Shown here in pieces: positions 23,180 to 30,963 of a stretch of DNA of 38,392 nt. The stretch is from NCBI GenBank assembly GCA_019348115.1, contig JAHWKB010000005.1, positions 1 to 38,392 of the forward strand, read 5' to 3'. The translations under genes and the position numbers were made by a program. The notes under the pieces are model-generated. The model was given only the letters and a program-made list of their open reading frames with translations. It had not been told where the DNA came from and did no database searches. This DNA is from Actinomycetota bacterium. Lineage in GTDB: Bacteria; Actinomycetota; Nitriliruptoria; Nitriliruptorales; Nitriliruptoraceae. Position 1 is the first letter of the stretch. The number at the start of each line of letters is the position of its first letter.

Positions 23180-26100
23180 GTGCCCGACCACCCGACGCCC
23201 AACGGAACGTCGTCGACCGCCTCCGGCGCGATGGACGAGGTGCTCGCCGAGGTCGCGGCGATCGCCCCGGACGGGCGCGGCCAGGTCGTCGTGGACTTCG
23301 CAGAGGCGGCCCTGCGCCGGGTCCCCGCCAACCAGCTGCGACAGGCGGACCGACGCCTGACCGCCCGCCAGCTCGTCGACGCGTTCACGGTCGCCGACGA
23401 GCGCCGGGCCGACGAGCTCGCGATCCGCGTCTTCACGCCCGAGGTCGCGCTCGACGGCTGGAGCAACCCGGGCACGGTCATCCAGATCGCCTCCGAGGAC
23501 CGCCCGTTCCTGCTCTCGACGGTCACCGAGGAACTGGAGCTGCGGGGCCTCGAGCTCGTGCGCTCGCTCCACCCCATCGTCGGGGTCCGGCGCGACGGGG
23601 ACGGGCGCATCCAGGAGGTGCTGCCCGCGCGGACCGCGGAGGAGCGGGAGTCGTTCCTCCACATCGAGCTCGACGCCGTGCTCGGTGCCGACGACGCCCT
23701 CGAGCTCTCCTCCACCCTCGAGCGGCTCCTCTCGGACGTGACCGCCGCCACCCGCGACTACGAGGCGATGTGCGCGCAGGTGCGCGCCGTCGCCGACCGG
23801 CTGCGCCGCGAGCCGCCGCCCGGGGTCGACCCGGAGCAGTCGGTCGAGACCGCGGCGCTCCTGAGCTGGCTCCTCGACGAGAACTTCGTCCTCCTCGGCA
23901 CGCGCGAGTACGAGGTGATCCCGGGCAACGACGGCCGCGACGCGGTCCGCGTCAAGCCCGGCTCCGGCCTCGGCGTCTTGACCCACGAGGCGTCCTCGCG
24001 CTTCGCGACGCCCGTCGCGATCGAGGACCTCGAACCGGACTTCCGCCGTCGCGTCACCGACACCGCGCTCCTCACGATGTCGCGGACCAACCGGCTGTCC
24101 ACGGTCCACCGACGGGCCCGGATGGACTACGTCGGCATCAAGCGCATCGGTCCGGACGGCACCGCCCGCGGCGAGTTCCGCGTCGTCGGCCTGTTCACGC
24201 GCAAGGGCTACACCGAACCGGCGCGGACCACCCCCGTCCTCCGGCGCAAGCTCTCGAGCATCCTCGAGCGCGAGGACGTCGTCCCCGGCTCCTACGACGA
24301 GATCACGCTCATCTCGCTCTTCCAGGCACTCCCGAAGGACGAGCTGTTCCAGGCGTCCGAGGACGACCTCCACGAGCTCCTCCTCGGTCTCTTCCACGCC
24401 GAGGAGCACCGCGAGACGCGCGTCATGACACGCGTCGACCACGTGACCCGCACCGTGAGCGTGCTCGTCGCCGTACCCCGTGACCGTTACAACCCGCAGC
24501 TGCGCCAGGACCTCCAGACGCTGTTCCTGGAGCGCTTCGGCGGCGACCGCGTGGACGTCGACCTGTCGCTCGGGGACCGCGCCGAGGCGCTCGTCCGCTT
24601 CAACGTCCAGATCGCGGGCGACACCATGCCCGACGTGCGCCCTGCCGCGCTCGAGCGGGAGGTGCGGGCGCTGGCGCGCTCGTGGATCGACGACGTCATG
24701 GTGGCGCTCACGCGCCGGTACGGCGACGCCGACGGCAAGCGCCTGGCGCGCCGCTTCGCGGAGCGGTTGCCCCGCTCCTACCGCGACGCGACGCCCCCCG
24801 GTCGGGCGCTCGACGACATCGCGCTCCTCGACCAGGTCGACCGCGAGGACCTCGAGCTCGCCGTCGTCCTGCAGCCCGCCGAGCCGGGCAAGCTCGTGCG
24901 GCTCAAGGCCGCGCAGCACGGGGACACGCTCGAGCTGTCGAGCTTCATCCCCATCCTCGAGTCGCTCGGGCTCACGGTGGTGGAGGAGATCCCGTACGTC
25001 CTCGAGGGCGACGGACCCGCCGTGTCGATCAGCGACTTCGGTGTCCGCGCGAGCGCCGGCGGCTCCATCGACGTGGCGACCGACGGCCCGCGGCTCGCCG
25101 AGGCGACCATCGCGGCGTGGCGCGGACAGGTCGAGGTCGACTCGATGAACCGGGTCATCCTGACCGGTGGGTTGACGTGGCAGCAGGTGTCGGTCCTGCG
25201 GGCCTACCGTCGCTACCGGCGTCAGGTCGGGACCGCGTACACGGCCGAGTACGTCAACGAGACCCTCGCGTCGCACCCGGCGGTCGTCGCGGCGCTGCTG
25301 GCGTACTTCGACGCGAGGTTCTCGCCGGCGGTCGACGTCACCGAGGAGGAGCTGGCCGTCCACCGCCAGCGCGTGATCGACCGCTGCGACGAGGTCGAGC
25401 GGCTCGACCACGACCGCATCATGCGCTCCTTCCTGTCGCTGATGGACGCGACGCTGCGCACCAACGCGTTCCGGGACGACGCGACGGCCGAGCGCCCCGA
25501 CGGCCGGCACATCCCGTACCTGTCGTTCAAGATCGACCCGTGGGCCGTGCCGGACATCCCGCGCCCCGTCCCCTACCGCGAGATCTTCGTCTACTCCCCC
25601 CTCGTCGAGGGCATCCACCTCCGCGGTGGCCCCGTGGCCCGCGGCGGGCTGCGCTGGTCGGACCGGCAGGACGACGTCCGCACCGAGGTCCTGGGCCTCC
25701 TCAAGGCGCAGATCCTCAAGAACGCGGTGATCGTCCCGACCGGCGCCAAGGGCGGGTTCGTCGTGAAGCGTCCGCCGGCCGATCGCGGCGAGCTCCGCGC
25801 CGAGGTCGAGCGCCAGTACGTGACCTTCGTCCGCGGCCTCCTCGACCTCACCGACAACCTGGCCGGCGGGGATGTCGTGCCGCCGCCGGACGTCCGCCGG
25901 CACGACGGTGACGACCCCTACCTCGTCGTCGCGGCCGACAAGGGCACGGCGACGTTCTCCGACCTCGCCAACTCGGTCGCGGCCGACTACGACTTCTGGC
26001 TCGGCGACGCCTTCGCGTCCGGCGGGTCCCGCGGGTACGACCACAAGGCGCTCGGCATCACCGCGCGCGGGGCGTGGCTGGCGGTCCGCCGCCACTTCCG

Positions 26101-28042
26101 CGAGCTCGGCATCGACACCCAGACCGAGCCCATCAGCGTCGTCGGCATCGGCGACATGTCCGGCGACGTGTTCGGCAACGGCATGCTCGCCTCGCGGACC
26201 ATCCGCCTCGTCGCCGCGTTCGACCACCGCGACATCCTCATCGACCCGGACCCCGACGCGGCCGCGATGTTCGAGGAGCGCAAGCGCCTCTACGACACCG
26301 CCGGCTCGACCTGGCAGGACATCGACCGCGCGCTCCTCTCCGAGGGCGGCGGCGTGTGGTCGCGGGACACGAAGATGATCGAGCTCAACGGCCGCATCCG
26401 GGAGCTCCTCCGGATCGAGGACACCGAGCTCCCGCCGGACGAGCTCATCCAGGCGATCCTCCGCGCGCCGGTCGACCTGCTGTGGGCGGGCGGCATCGGC
26501 ACCTACGTGAAGGCTTCGGAGGAGACCCACGACGACATCGGCGACCGCGCGAACGACGAGCTGCGGGTGGACGCCGACGAGCTCCGCGCGCGGGTGATCG
26601 GCGAGGGCGCCAACCTCTCGATCACCCAGCGGGCCCGCGTGCAGTACGCCCGCCGTGGCGGACGTCTGAACCAGGACGCGGTCGACAACGCGGCCGGCGT
26701 CGACATCTCCGACCACGAGGTCAACGTCAAGATCCTGCTGGGCGTCGCCCTCGAGGACGGGCTCATCGACGTCGAGGAGCGCGACCGCCTCCTCGCTGCC
26801 GTCACCGACGACATCGTCGAGCACGTCCTCACCGACGTCGACCGCCAGACGTGGGTGCTGTCGCAGGAGGTGCGCACGAGCGTGCGCGCGCTCGACCAGT
26901 ACGAGGCCGTGATGCGCACGCTCGAGGACGAGGTGGGCCTCGACCGCGAGATCGAGGCGTTGCCGGACCCGGCCGAGATGGCCCAGCGCGCCGAGGCCGG
27001 GGCGGGGCTCGGTCGTCCCGAGCTCGCGACCCTCGTGGCCTCGGTGAAGCGCGTCCTCGCCGCCGACCTCCTCGCCTCCGACCTCCCCGACCAGCCGGCC
27101 TTCCAGCCGACGTTGCGGACCTACTTCCCGCCGCTCCTGGTCGAGCGCTTCGAGGCGCTCCTCCCCCGGCACCGGCTGCGGCGTGAGCTGATCGCGATGG
27201 CCGTCGCGAACGACATCGTGAACCGGCTCGGCGTCACGTTCGTGTTCCGCCTCGCCGGCGAGACCGGCGTTCCCCGTGCCCGCGTCGTGGCGGCGTACTG
27301 GGCGGCCCGGGCCGTCGCGGACGCCGACCGCGCCTGGCGCGGGCTGGAGTCCCTCGCGACCATCCTCGACCCCGACCGGCAGCTGAGCCTCAAGCAGGGT
27401 GTGGACGAGACCGTCGCCGAGCTGACGCGCGCCTACCTCGGCGATGCCACCGGCGCCGACGTCGAGGCGGTCATCGACCGCGACGCCCCGGTCGTCGAGG
27501 CGTTCCGTGGCGATCTGATGCAGGTCGGCACCGACGACCAGCGCCGGCGACGGGTCGACCGCGCCAACACGCTCATGGACGACCTCGTCGACCCGGACCT
27601 CGCGGCCTACCTCGCCACGAGCCGGGACCTCACCCTCGGACCCGACGTCGCGGCCGTCTTCCGCGGCCTCGGTCCCGACAGCGCGCTCGGTCCCAGCGCC
27701 ATCACCGACGCGTTCCTGCGGCTCGCGAGCGCGCTCGGGGTCGACCGGCTCCGGCGGGTGCTCGACCGCATCGAGCCCGAGGGTCGCTGGTCGCGCTGGC
27801 AGCACGGTGGCCTGCTCGGCGACCTCCGCGAGGTCCAGCGCGCGGCCGTGGCGCGGACCCTGCGCGAGGAGCCGTCCCTCGCCGGGCCGGACGCCGTCCA
27901 GCGCTTCCTCACCCGCCGTGACGCCGCCCTCCGGCACGCCATCGACCTCATCCGCGACGTCGAGTCGGACGAAGAGCCCACCCTCGACGCCGTCAGCGTC
28001 GCCGTGCGCGCGATCCGGACCGCCCTCGACGAGCAGGGGTGA
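23180..28042 (+). CDS. gdh: NAD-specific glutamate dehydrogenase, large (GDH-180/GDH_L) type
   Basis: This protein of about 1620 residues converts glutamate to 2-oxoglutarate and ammonia with NAD, mainly for catabolism. GTG 23180 is preferred over GTG 23168 because GAGGG sits five bases before it. The long N-terminal half holds ACT-like regulatory segments (for example ASEDRPFLLSTVTEEL). The catalytic region contains VARGGLRWSDRQDDVRTEVLGL and PTGAKGGFVVK with Lys857 as catalytic residue, ADKGTATFSD, and VVGIGDMSGDVFGNGML in the NAD domain. A C-terminal helical domain completes the usual length. A GGCTCG-GCG-CGAGCC inverted repeat (23142-23156) lies in the leader and could be an operator. The stop overlaps the azlC start (GTGA). 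Confidence 0.96.
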   Translation: MPDHPTPNGTSSTASGAMDEVLAEVAAIAPDGRGQVVVDFAEAALRRVPANQLRQADRRLTARQLVDAFTVADERRADELAIRVFTPEVALDGWSNPGTVIQIASEDRPFLLSTVTEELELRGLELVRSLHPIVGVRRDGDGRIQEVLPARTAEERESFLHIELDAVLGADDALELSSTLERLLSDVTAATRDYEAMCAQVRAVADRLRREPPPGVDPEQSVETAALLSWLLDENFVLLGTREYEVIPGNDGRDAVRVKPGSGLGVLTHEASSRFATPVAIEDLEPDFRRRVTDTALLTMSRTNRLSTVHRRARMDYVGIKRIGPDGTARGEFRVVGLFTRKGYTEPARTTPVLRRKLSSILEREDVVPGSYDEITLISLFQALPKDELFQASEDDLHELLLGLFHAEEHRETRVMTRVDHVTRTVSVLVAVPRDRYNPQLRQDLQTLFLERFGGDRVDVDLSLGDRAEALVRFNVQIAGDTMPDVRPAALEREVRALARSWIDDVMVALTRRYGDADGKRLARRFAERLPRSYRDATPPGRALDDIALLDQVDREDLELAVVLQPAEPGKLVRLKAAQHGDTLELSSFIPILESLGLTVVEEIPYVLEGDGPAVSISDFGVRASAGGSIDVATDGPRLAEATIAAWRGQVEVDSMNRVILTGGLTWQQVSVLRAYRRYRRQVGTAYTAEYVNETLASHPAVVAALLAYFDARFSPAVDVTEEELAVHRQRVIDRCDEVERLDHDRIMRSFLSLMDATLRTNAFRDDATAERPDGRHIPYLSFKIDPWAVPDIPRPVPYREIFVYSPLVEGIHLRGGPVARGGLRWSDRQDDVRTEVLGLLKAQILKNAVIVPTGAKGGFVVKRPPADRGELRAEVERQYVTFVRGLLDLTDNLAGGDVVPPPDVRRHDGDDPYLVVAADKGTATFSDLANSVAADYDFWLGDAFASGGSRGYDHKALGITARGAWLAVRRHFRELGIDTQTEPISVVGIGDMSGDVFGNGMLASRTIRLVAAFDHRDILIDPDPDAAAMFEERKRLYDTAGSTWQDIDRALLSEGGGVWSRDTKMIELNGRIRELLRIEDTELPPDELIQAILRAPVDLLWAGGIGTYVKASEETHDDIGDRANDELRVDADELRARVIGEGANLSITQRARVQYARRGGRLNQDAVDNAAGVDISDHEVNVKILLGVALEDGLIDVEERDRLLAAVTDDIVEHVLTDVDRQTWVLSQEVRTSVRALDQYEAVMRTLEDEVGLDREIEALPDPAEMAQRAEAGAGLGRPELATLVASVKRVLAADLLASDLPDQPAFQPTLRTYFPPLLVERFEALLPRHRLRRELIAMAVANDIVNRLGVTFVFRLAGETGVPRARVVAAYWAARAVADADRAWRGLESLATILDPDRQLSLKQGVDETVAELTRAYLGDATGADVEAVIDRDAPVVEAFRGDLMQVGTDDQRRRRVDRANTLMDDLVDPDLAAYLATSRDLTLGPDVAAVFRGLGPDSALGPSAITDAFLRLASALGVDRLRRVLDRIEPEGRWSRWQHGGLLGDLREVQRAAVARTLREEPSLAGPDAVQRFLTRRDAALRHAIDLIRDVESDEEPTLDAVSVAVRAIRTALDEQG

Positions 28043-28728
28043 GCCCGGGCTCCCGGCCCTACCTCCGCCCCGCGATCGCGCTCGGCGCGGCCGTCGGCGT
28101 GTTCGGGATGACCTTCGGGGTCCTGTCGAGCGCCGCCGGCATCGGCGTGGCGAAGACCGTCGCGATGTCGCTCCTCACGTTCACGGGCGCGTCGCAGTTC
28201 GCGGTGGTGGGCGTGCTCGCCAGCGGTGGGACGGTGACGGCGGCGATCGGTTCCGCGCTCCTCCTCGCGGCACGGAACGGCGCGTACGGGCTCGCGCTGT
28301 CGCCCACCCTCGGCGGCCGCCCCGCCCGTCGGCTCCTCGCGTCCCACCTCGTGATCGACGAGTCGACGGCAATGGCCGTCGGGCAGCACGATCCGGCGCA
28401 CGCCGAGGGGGCGTTCTGGGCGACGGGGTTGTCCGTGTTCGTGTTCTGGAACCTCGGCACCGTCATCGGCGCGCTCGGCGGGCAGGTGATCGGCGACCCG
28501 GCCGCCCTCGGACTCGACATCGCCTTCCCCGCGGGGTTCCTCGCGCTCCTGGTGCCGCTGCTGCGGGGACGGGGCGGGCGCATCGCGGCGGCGACGGGCG
28601 CGGTCATCGCGGCGGTCGCGCTCCCCTTCGTGCCGCCCGGCGTGCCGATCCTGCTGGCCGCCCTCGGGGTGGTGCCGGGGCTGCTCCTCGCCGACGCCCA
28701 CACGACCGACACGGGCGACGCGCCATGA
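28039..28728 (+). CDS. azlC: AzlC-family branched-chain amino-acid exporter, large subunit
   Basis: This 229-residue membrane protein has the AzlC/YgaZ pattern: AIALGAAVGVFGMTFGVLSSAAGI, SLLTFTGASQFAVVGVLASGG, and HLVIDESTAMAVG, with about six to seven hydrophobic helices. With AzlD it forms a two-subunit exporter of branched-chain amino acids such as valine. Start GTG 28039 overlaps the gdh stop by four bases and its stop overlaps the azlD ATG (ATGA), so the three genes are probably translated as one coupled unit. The substrate here is inferred from family only. Confidence 0.92.
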   Translation: MSPGSRPYLRPAIALGAAVGVFGMTFGVLSSAAGIGVAKTVAMSLLTFTGASQFAVVGVLASGGTVTAAIGSALLLAARNGAYGLALSPTLGGRPARRLLASHLVIDESTAMAVGQHDPAHAEGAFWATGLSVFVFWNLGTVIGALGGQVIGDPAALGLDIAFPAGFLALLVPLLRGRGGRIAAATGAVIAAVALPFVPPGVPILLAALGVVPGLLLADAHTTDTGDAP

Positions 28729-29024
28729 GCTGGACGGCCGTGCTCCTGCTGTCCGCGGGGGCCTACCTCCTCAAGGTCGCCGGGGTGCTCGGCGGCCGCT
28801 ACGCGGTCCGTCCGGTGGCGCTGCGGACCGTGGCGCTGCTGCCGCCCGCGCTCCTCGCGGCGCTGGTGGTGGTGCAGACCTTCGGCGGCGAAGGCGGCGT
28901 GGTGCTGGACGAGCGCGCGGCGGGACTCGCGGTCGCCGGCGTCGCCGTCTGGCGGCGGGCGCCGTTCGTCGTGGTGGTCGTCCTCGCCGCCGCCGTCACG
29001 GCCGGACTCCGGGCGCTCGCCTGA
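28725..29024 (+). CDS. azlD: AzlD-family branched-chain amino-acid exporter, small subunit
   Basis: This is a 99-residue protein with three to four hydrophobic segments: AVLLLSAGAYLLKVAGVLGG, RTVALLPPALLAALVVVQTF, and a C-terminal VVVVVLAAAVTAGLRALA. The size and the pattern after AzlC identify AzlD/YgaH, the partner that AzlC needs for export. The ATG start overlaps the azlC stop (ATGA). It is convergent with the trans-sulfuration fragment, with 16 bases between. Confidence 0.9.
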   Translation: MSWTAVLLLSAGAYLLKVAGVLGGRYAVRPVALRTVALLPPALLAALVVVQTFGGEGGVVLDERAAGLAVAGVAVWRRAPFVVVVVLAAAVTAGLRALA

Positions 29025-29040
29025 GTACGCGAACGCGCCC

Positions 29041-29487
29041 TCAGCCGCTGGCCTTGATCGCCTGGCGCAGGTCGTCGAGGAGCACGTCGACGCCCCCGAG
29101 GCCGATGGCGAGCCGCAACATCCCCGGGAGGATGCCGGCGTCGATCCGCTCCTCGGGCGACATGTTGAAATGCGACGAGTTGAACGGCAGGCTCGCGAGC
29201 GTCTCGACGCCGCCGAGGCTCGTGGCCTCGACCGCTACGCGCAGGCTCCGGACGGCGCGCAGCGCCCGCTCGTCGCCACCCTCCGGCACGAGGATCAGCA
29301 TGGCGCCGCGGCGCTCGGGCATGACTCGGTCGACGACCGCGCCGGCGTCGGGGTGGTCGGCCTCGTGCCCTTCGGGACCGAGGCCGGGCTGTCGCCGGAG
29401 CAGATCGACCGCTGCCTCGATCTGATGGAGCGCCTGACGACCACCTCTCGACGCCCGCGGACGACGGACGCCTGACGGCGCGGCCAC
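29041..29487 (-). pseudogene. C-terminal fragment of a Cys/Met metabolism PLP enzyme
   Basis: The last 100 or so codons read GAMLILVPEGGDERALR, VAVEATSLGGVETLASLPFNSSHFNMSPEERIDAGILPGMLRLAIGLGGVDVLLDDLRQAI. This is the C-terminal domain of cystathionine gamma-synthase/lyase-type trans-sulfuration enzymes (GGVE, then Ser-Pro-Glu-Glu-Arg, then gamma-shaped end helix). Full enzymes have about 380-400 residues; this open frame offers 148 at most and its first 35 do not look homologous. The large domain with the pyridoxal-phosphate lysine is missing, so it cannot be active. A plus-strand frame over the same bases (29170-29475) is judged a shadow. Confidence 0.7.
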
Positions 29488-29498
29488 CGGGTCCGCCG

Positions 29499-29786
29499 TC
29501 AGCGCTGGGCCGCCTCAGCCGTGTTGACGGTCGCGGTCGGGGATGCGGCGGTCTCCGCCTCGCCGGCGCCCTCGGGCTCCGTCCCGCCCCGCTCGACGGT
29601 GGAGGCGATGGCGTGCACGCCCCAGCTGGCCAGTCGGCCCAGGACCAGGAGTCCGATGAGCGTCACGAGCGAACGTTTCGCGGCGTCCACGGGGTCGAGC
29701 GTCCCCACGACGAGCATGGCGGCGACCGGCACCAACGCGAGCAGTCCGAGGGCGCCGATCGAACGACGGAGGGGACCGACGGACAT
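29499..29786 (-). CDS. Small two-helix membrane protein at the end of the flagellar run
   Basis: This is a 95-residue protein starting at ATG 29786, with GAGGAG six bases upstream and only 10 bases after the flhF-like stop. Hydrophobic segments lie at about 11-30 (ALGLLALVPVAAMLVVGTL) and 40-57 (LVTLIGLLVLGRLASWGV). An Ala/Thr/Glu-rich tail follows. I do not recognise the family. flhG (a MinD-like ATPase) often follows flhF at this position; it is not encoded here. The protein may be a membrane partner of the export apparatus or a lineage-specific addition. Confidence 0.7.
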   Translation of the reverse strand: MSVGPLRRSIGALGLLALVPVAAMLVVGTLDPVDAAKRSLVTLIGLLVLGRLASWGVHAIASTVERGGTEPEGAGEAETAASPTATVNTAEAAQR

Positions 29787-29796
29787 GTGCGACTCC

Positions 29797-30963
29797 TCAG
29801 GCGTGTCGGGGCAGGAGCGACCGGATGGTCAGGGCGACGTCGACCGGTGTCGCCCGGACGGCACGGTTCCCGGTCGCGGCGCCGGAGCCGTAGCCGAGGA
29901 TGAGCCCCAGTCGGCCGGCCGCCGTGAGCGCCGAGGGCAGGGATTCGTCGCCGACCCACGAGACCGCCGTCACGTCGTCGAGGAGGAAGCCCTCCCAGCG
30001 GGCGCCGCCCACCACCAGGTGCAGCCACCGGCGCGCACGCACGTCCGCGACGAACCGGCGACCCGTCGGCCCGTCTGTGACGCGCAGTCCCGCCGAACGG
30101 TCCTCGGCCACGAGCTCACCCGGACGGGCGACGTCGAGCCCGAGGCCGGACGCGAGGCGGTGTGCACGGGGACCGACCAGGACGAAGTCGCGGGTCGGGA
30201 GCGGACGGCACCAGCTGCTGACGGCGCCGGCGAGCGCCATCACCCAGGCGGCGTCGTCCGCCGGGTCGAGGTCCTCGCAGGCCCCGACGACGACGTCCGG
30301 GAGGCCGAGTCCGCGCAGTCGGTCCAGGCTCCACGCCACGCCTGTGGGGACACGGGCGGCGACGTCGTCCGCACCGCCCGGGTCCTGGGGCGCCGCGGGT
30401 GCCGCCGAGGTGACCGTGGTCGGCCCGACGGCCGGCGGCGGCGCCGTCCCGGCCGCAGGCGGTGCGACGACGGGCGTCTCGACGGCGGACGCAGCGGCCG
30501 GCGGCGTCTCCACAGGCGGCACCTGGGCCGGCGGCGGCGTGTCCACGGGGGGGGCGCCGGCGGCCGGGGCCGACATCGTCGCCGGCCCGGCCCCCGCCAG
30601 GGCCAGCTCCCGGACGAGCACCTCCTGGAACGCCGACTCCTGGTGGTCCTCCTGCTGCATGAGCCGTGCCAGCACGGCGTCGAGGCCCGCGGCATGCGGG
30701 TCCTCCGCCGGCTCCTCGGTCGGCTCCTCCCTCGGCGTCGAGCCCGACGTCGCCGCGACCGGGGACACGCGGGGCCGGGCGACGAGCTGGACCTGCTCGC
30801 GGGCGAAGAACCCCTTCCATCCGCCGCGGTGCACCTTCTCGGCGCTCACGATCTCGGCGTCGGACCCGAGTCGGGCGCCGACCTCTGCGAGGGCCTCGGC
30901 GGCCGTGTCGGCCTCGATCACCAGGGCGCCGTCAGGGCGCGTGTCAAGCGTGGGCATGGACAT
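29797..30963 (-). CDS. FlhF-like protein lacking the GTPase P-loop
   Basis: This 388-residue protein starts at ATG 30963 (or ATG 30957), overlapping flhA by 20 bases. Its place after flhA is that of flhF. Residues 11-62 match the FlhF N-terminal B domain (TAAEALAEVGARLGSDAEIVSAEKV, then GGWKGFFAREQVQLVAR). A long Pro/Ala-rich linker (about 125-195) follows. The SRP-type NG region begins with LRGLGLPDVVVGACEDL, but the P-loop place reads VLVGPRAHRLASG (261-273) where FlhF has G-P-T-G-V-G-K-T-T. The Thr-Lys-Leu-Asp-like motif is also gone (AVSWVGDES). So GTP binding looks lost, while the fold outline remains. FlhF normally sets flagellar number and position; this one could be a scaffold. Homology is inferred from pattern and place. 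Confidence 0.7.
   Translation of the reverse strand: MSMPTLDTRPDGALVIEADTAAEALAEVGARLGSDAEIVSAEKVHRGGWKGFFAREQVQLVARPRVSPVAATSGSTPREEPTEEPAEDPHAAGLDAVLARLMQQEDHQESAFQEVLVRELALAGAGPATMSAPAAGAPPVDTPPPAQVPPVETPPAAASAVETPVVAPPAAGTAPPPAVGPTTVTSAAPAAPQDPGGADDVAARVPTGVAWSLDRLRGLGLPDVVVGACEDLDPADDAAWVMALAGAVSSWCRPLPTRDFVLVGPRAHRLASGLGLDVARPGELVAEDRSAGLRVTDGPTGRRFVADVRARRWLHLVVGGARWEGFLLDDVTAVSWVGDESLPSALTAAGRLGLILGYGSGAATGNRAVRATPVDVALTIRSLLPRHA

Noticed and set aside
22991-27937. A 1648-codon minus-strand open frame opposite glutamate dehydrogenase
   Set aside because: It is antisense to a gene with clear catalytic motifs. Its Val/Arg/Asp/Glu-heavy text is typical of frames left open by GC-rich codon bias, and it shows no domain.
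29170-29475. A plus-strand 101-codon frame ending in a helix-like segment
   Set aside because: The minus strand over the same bases reads as a recognisable trans-sulfuration domain, and this frame has no family resemblance.
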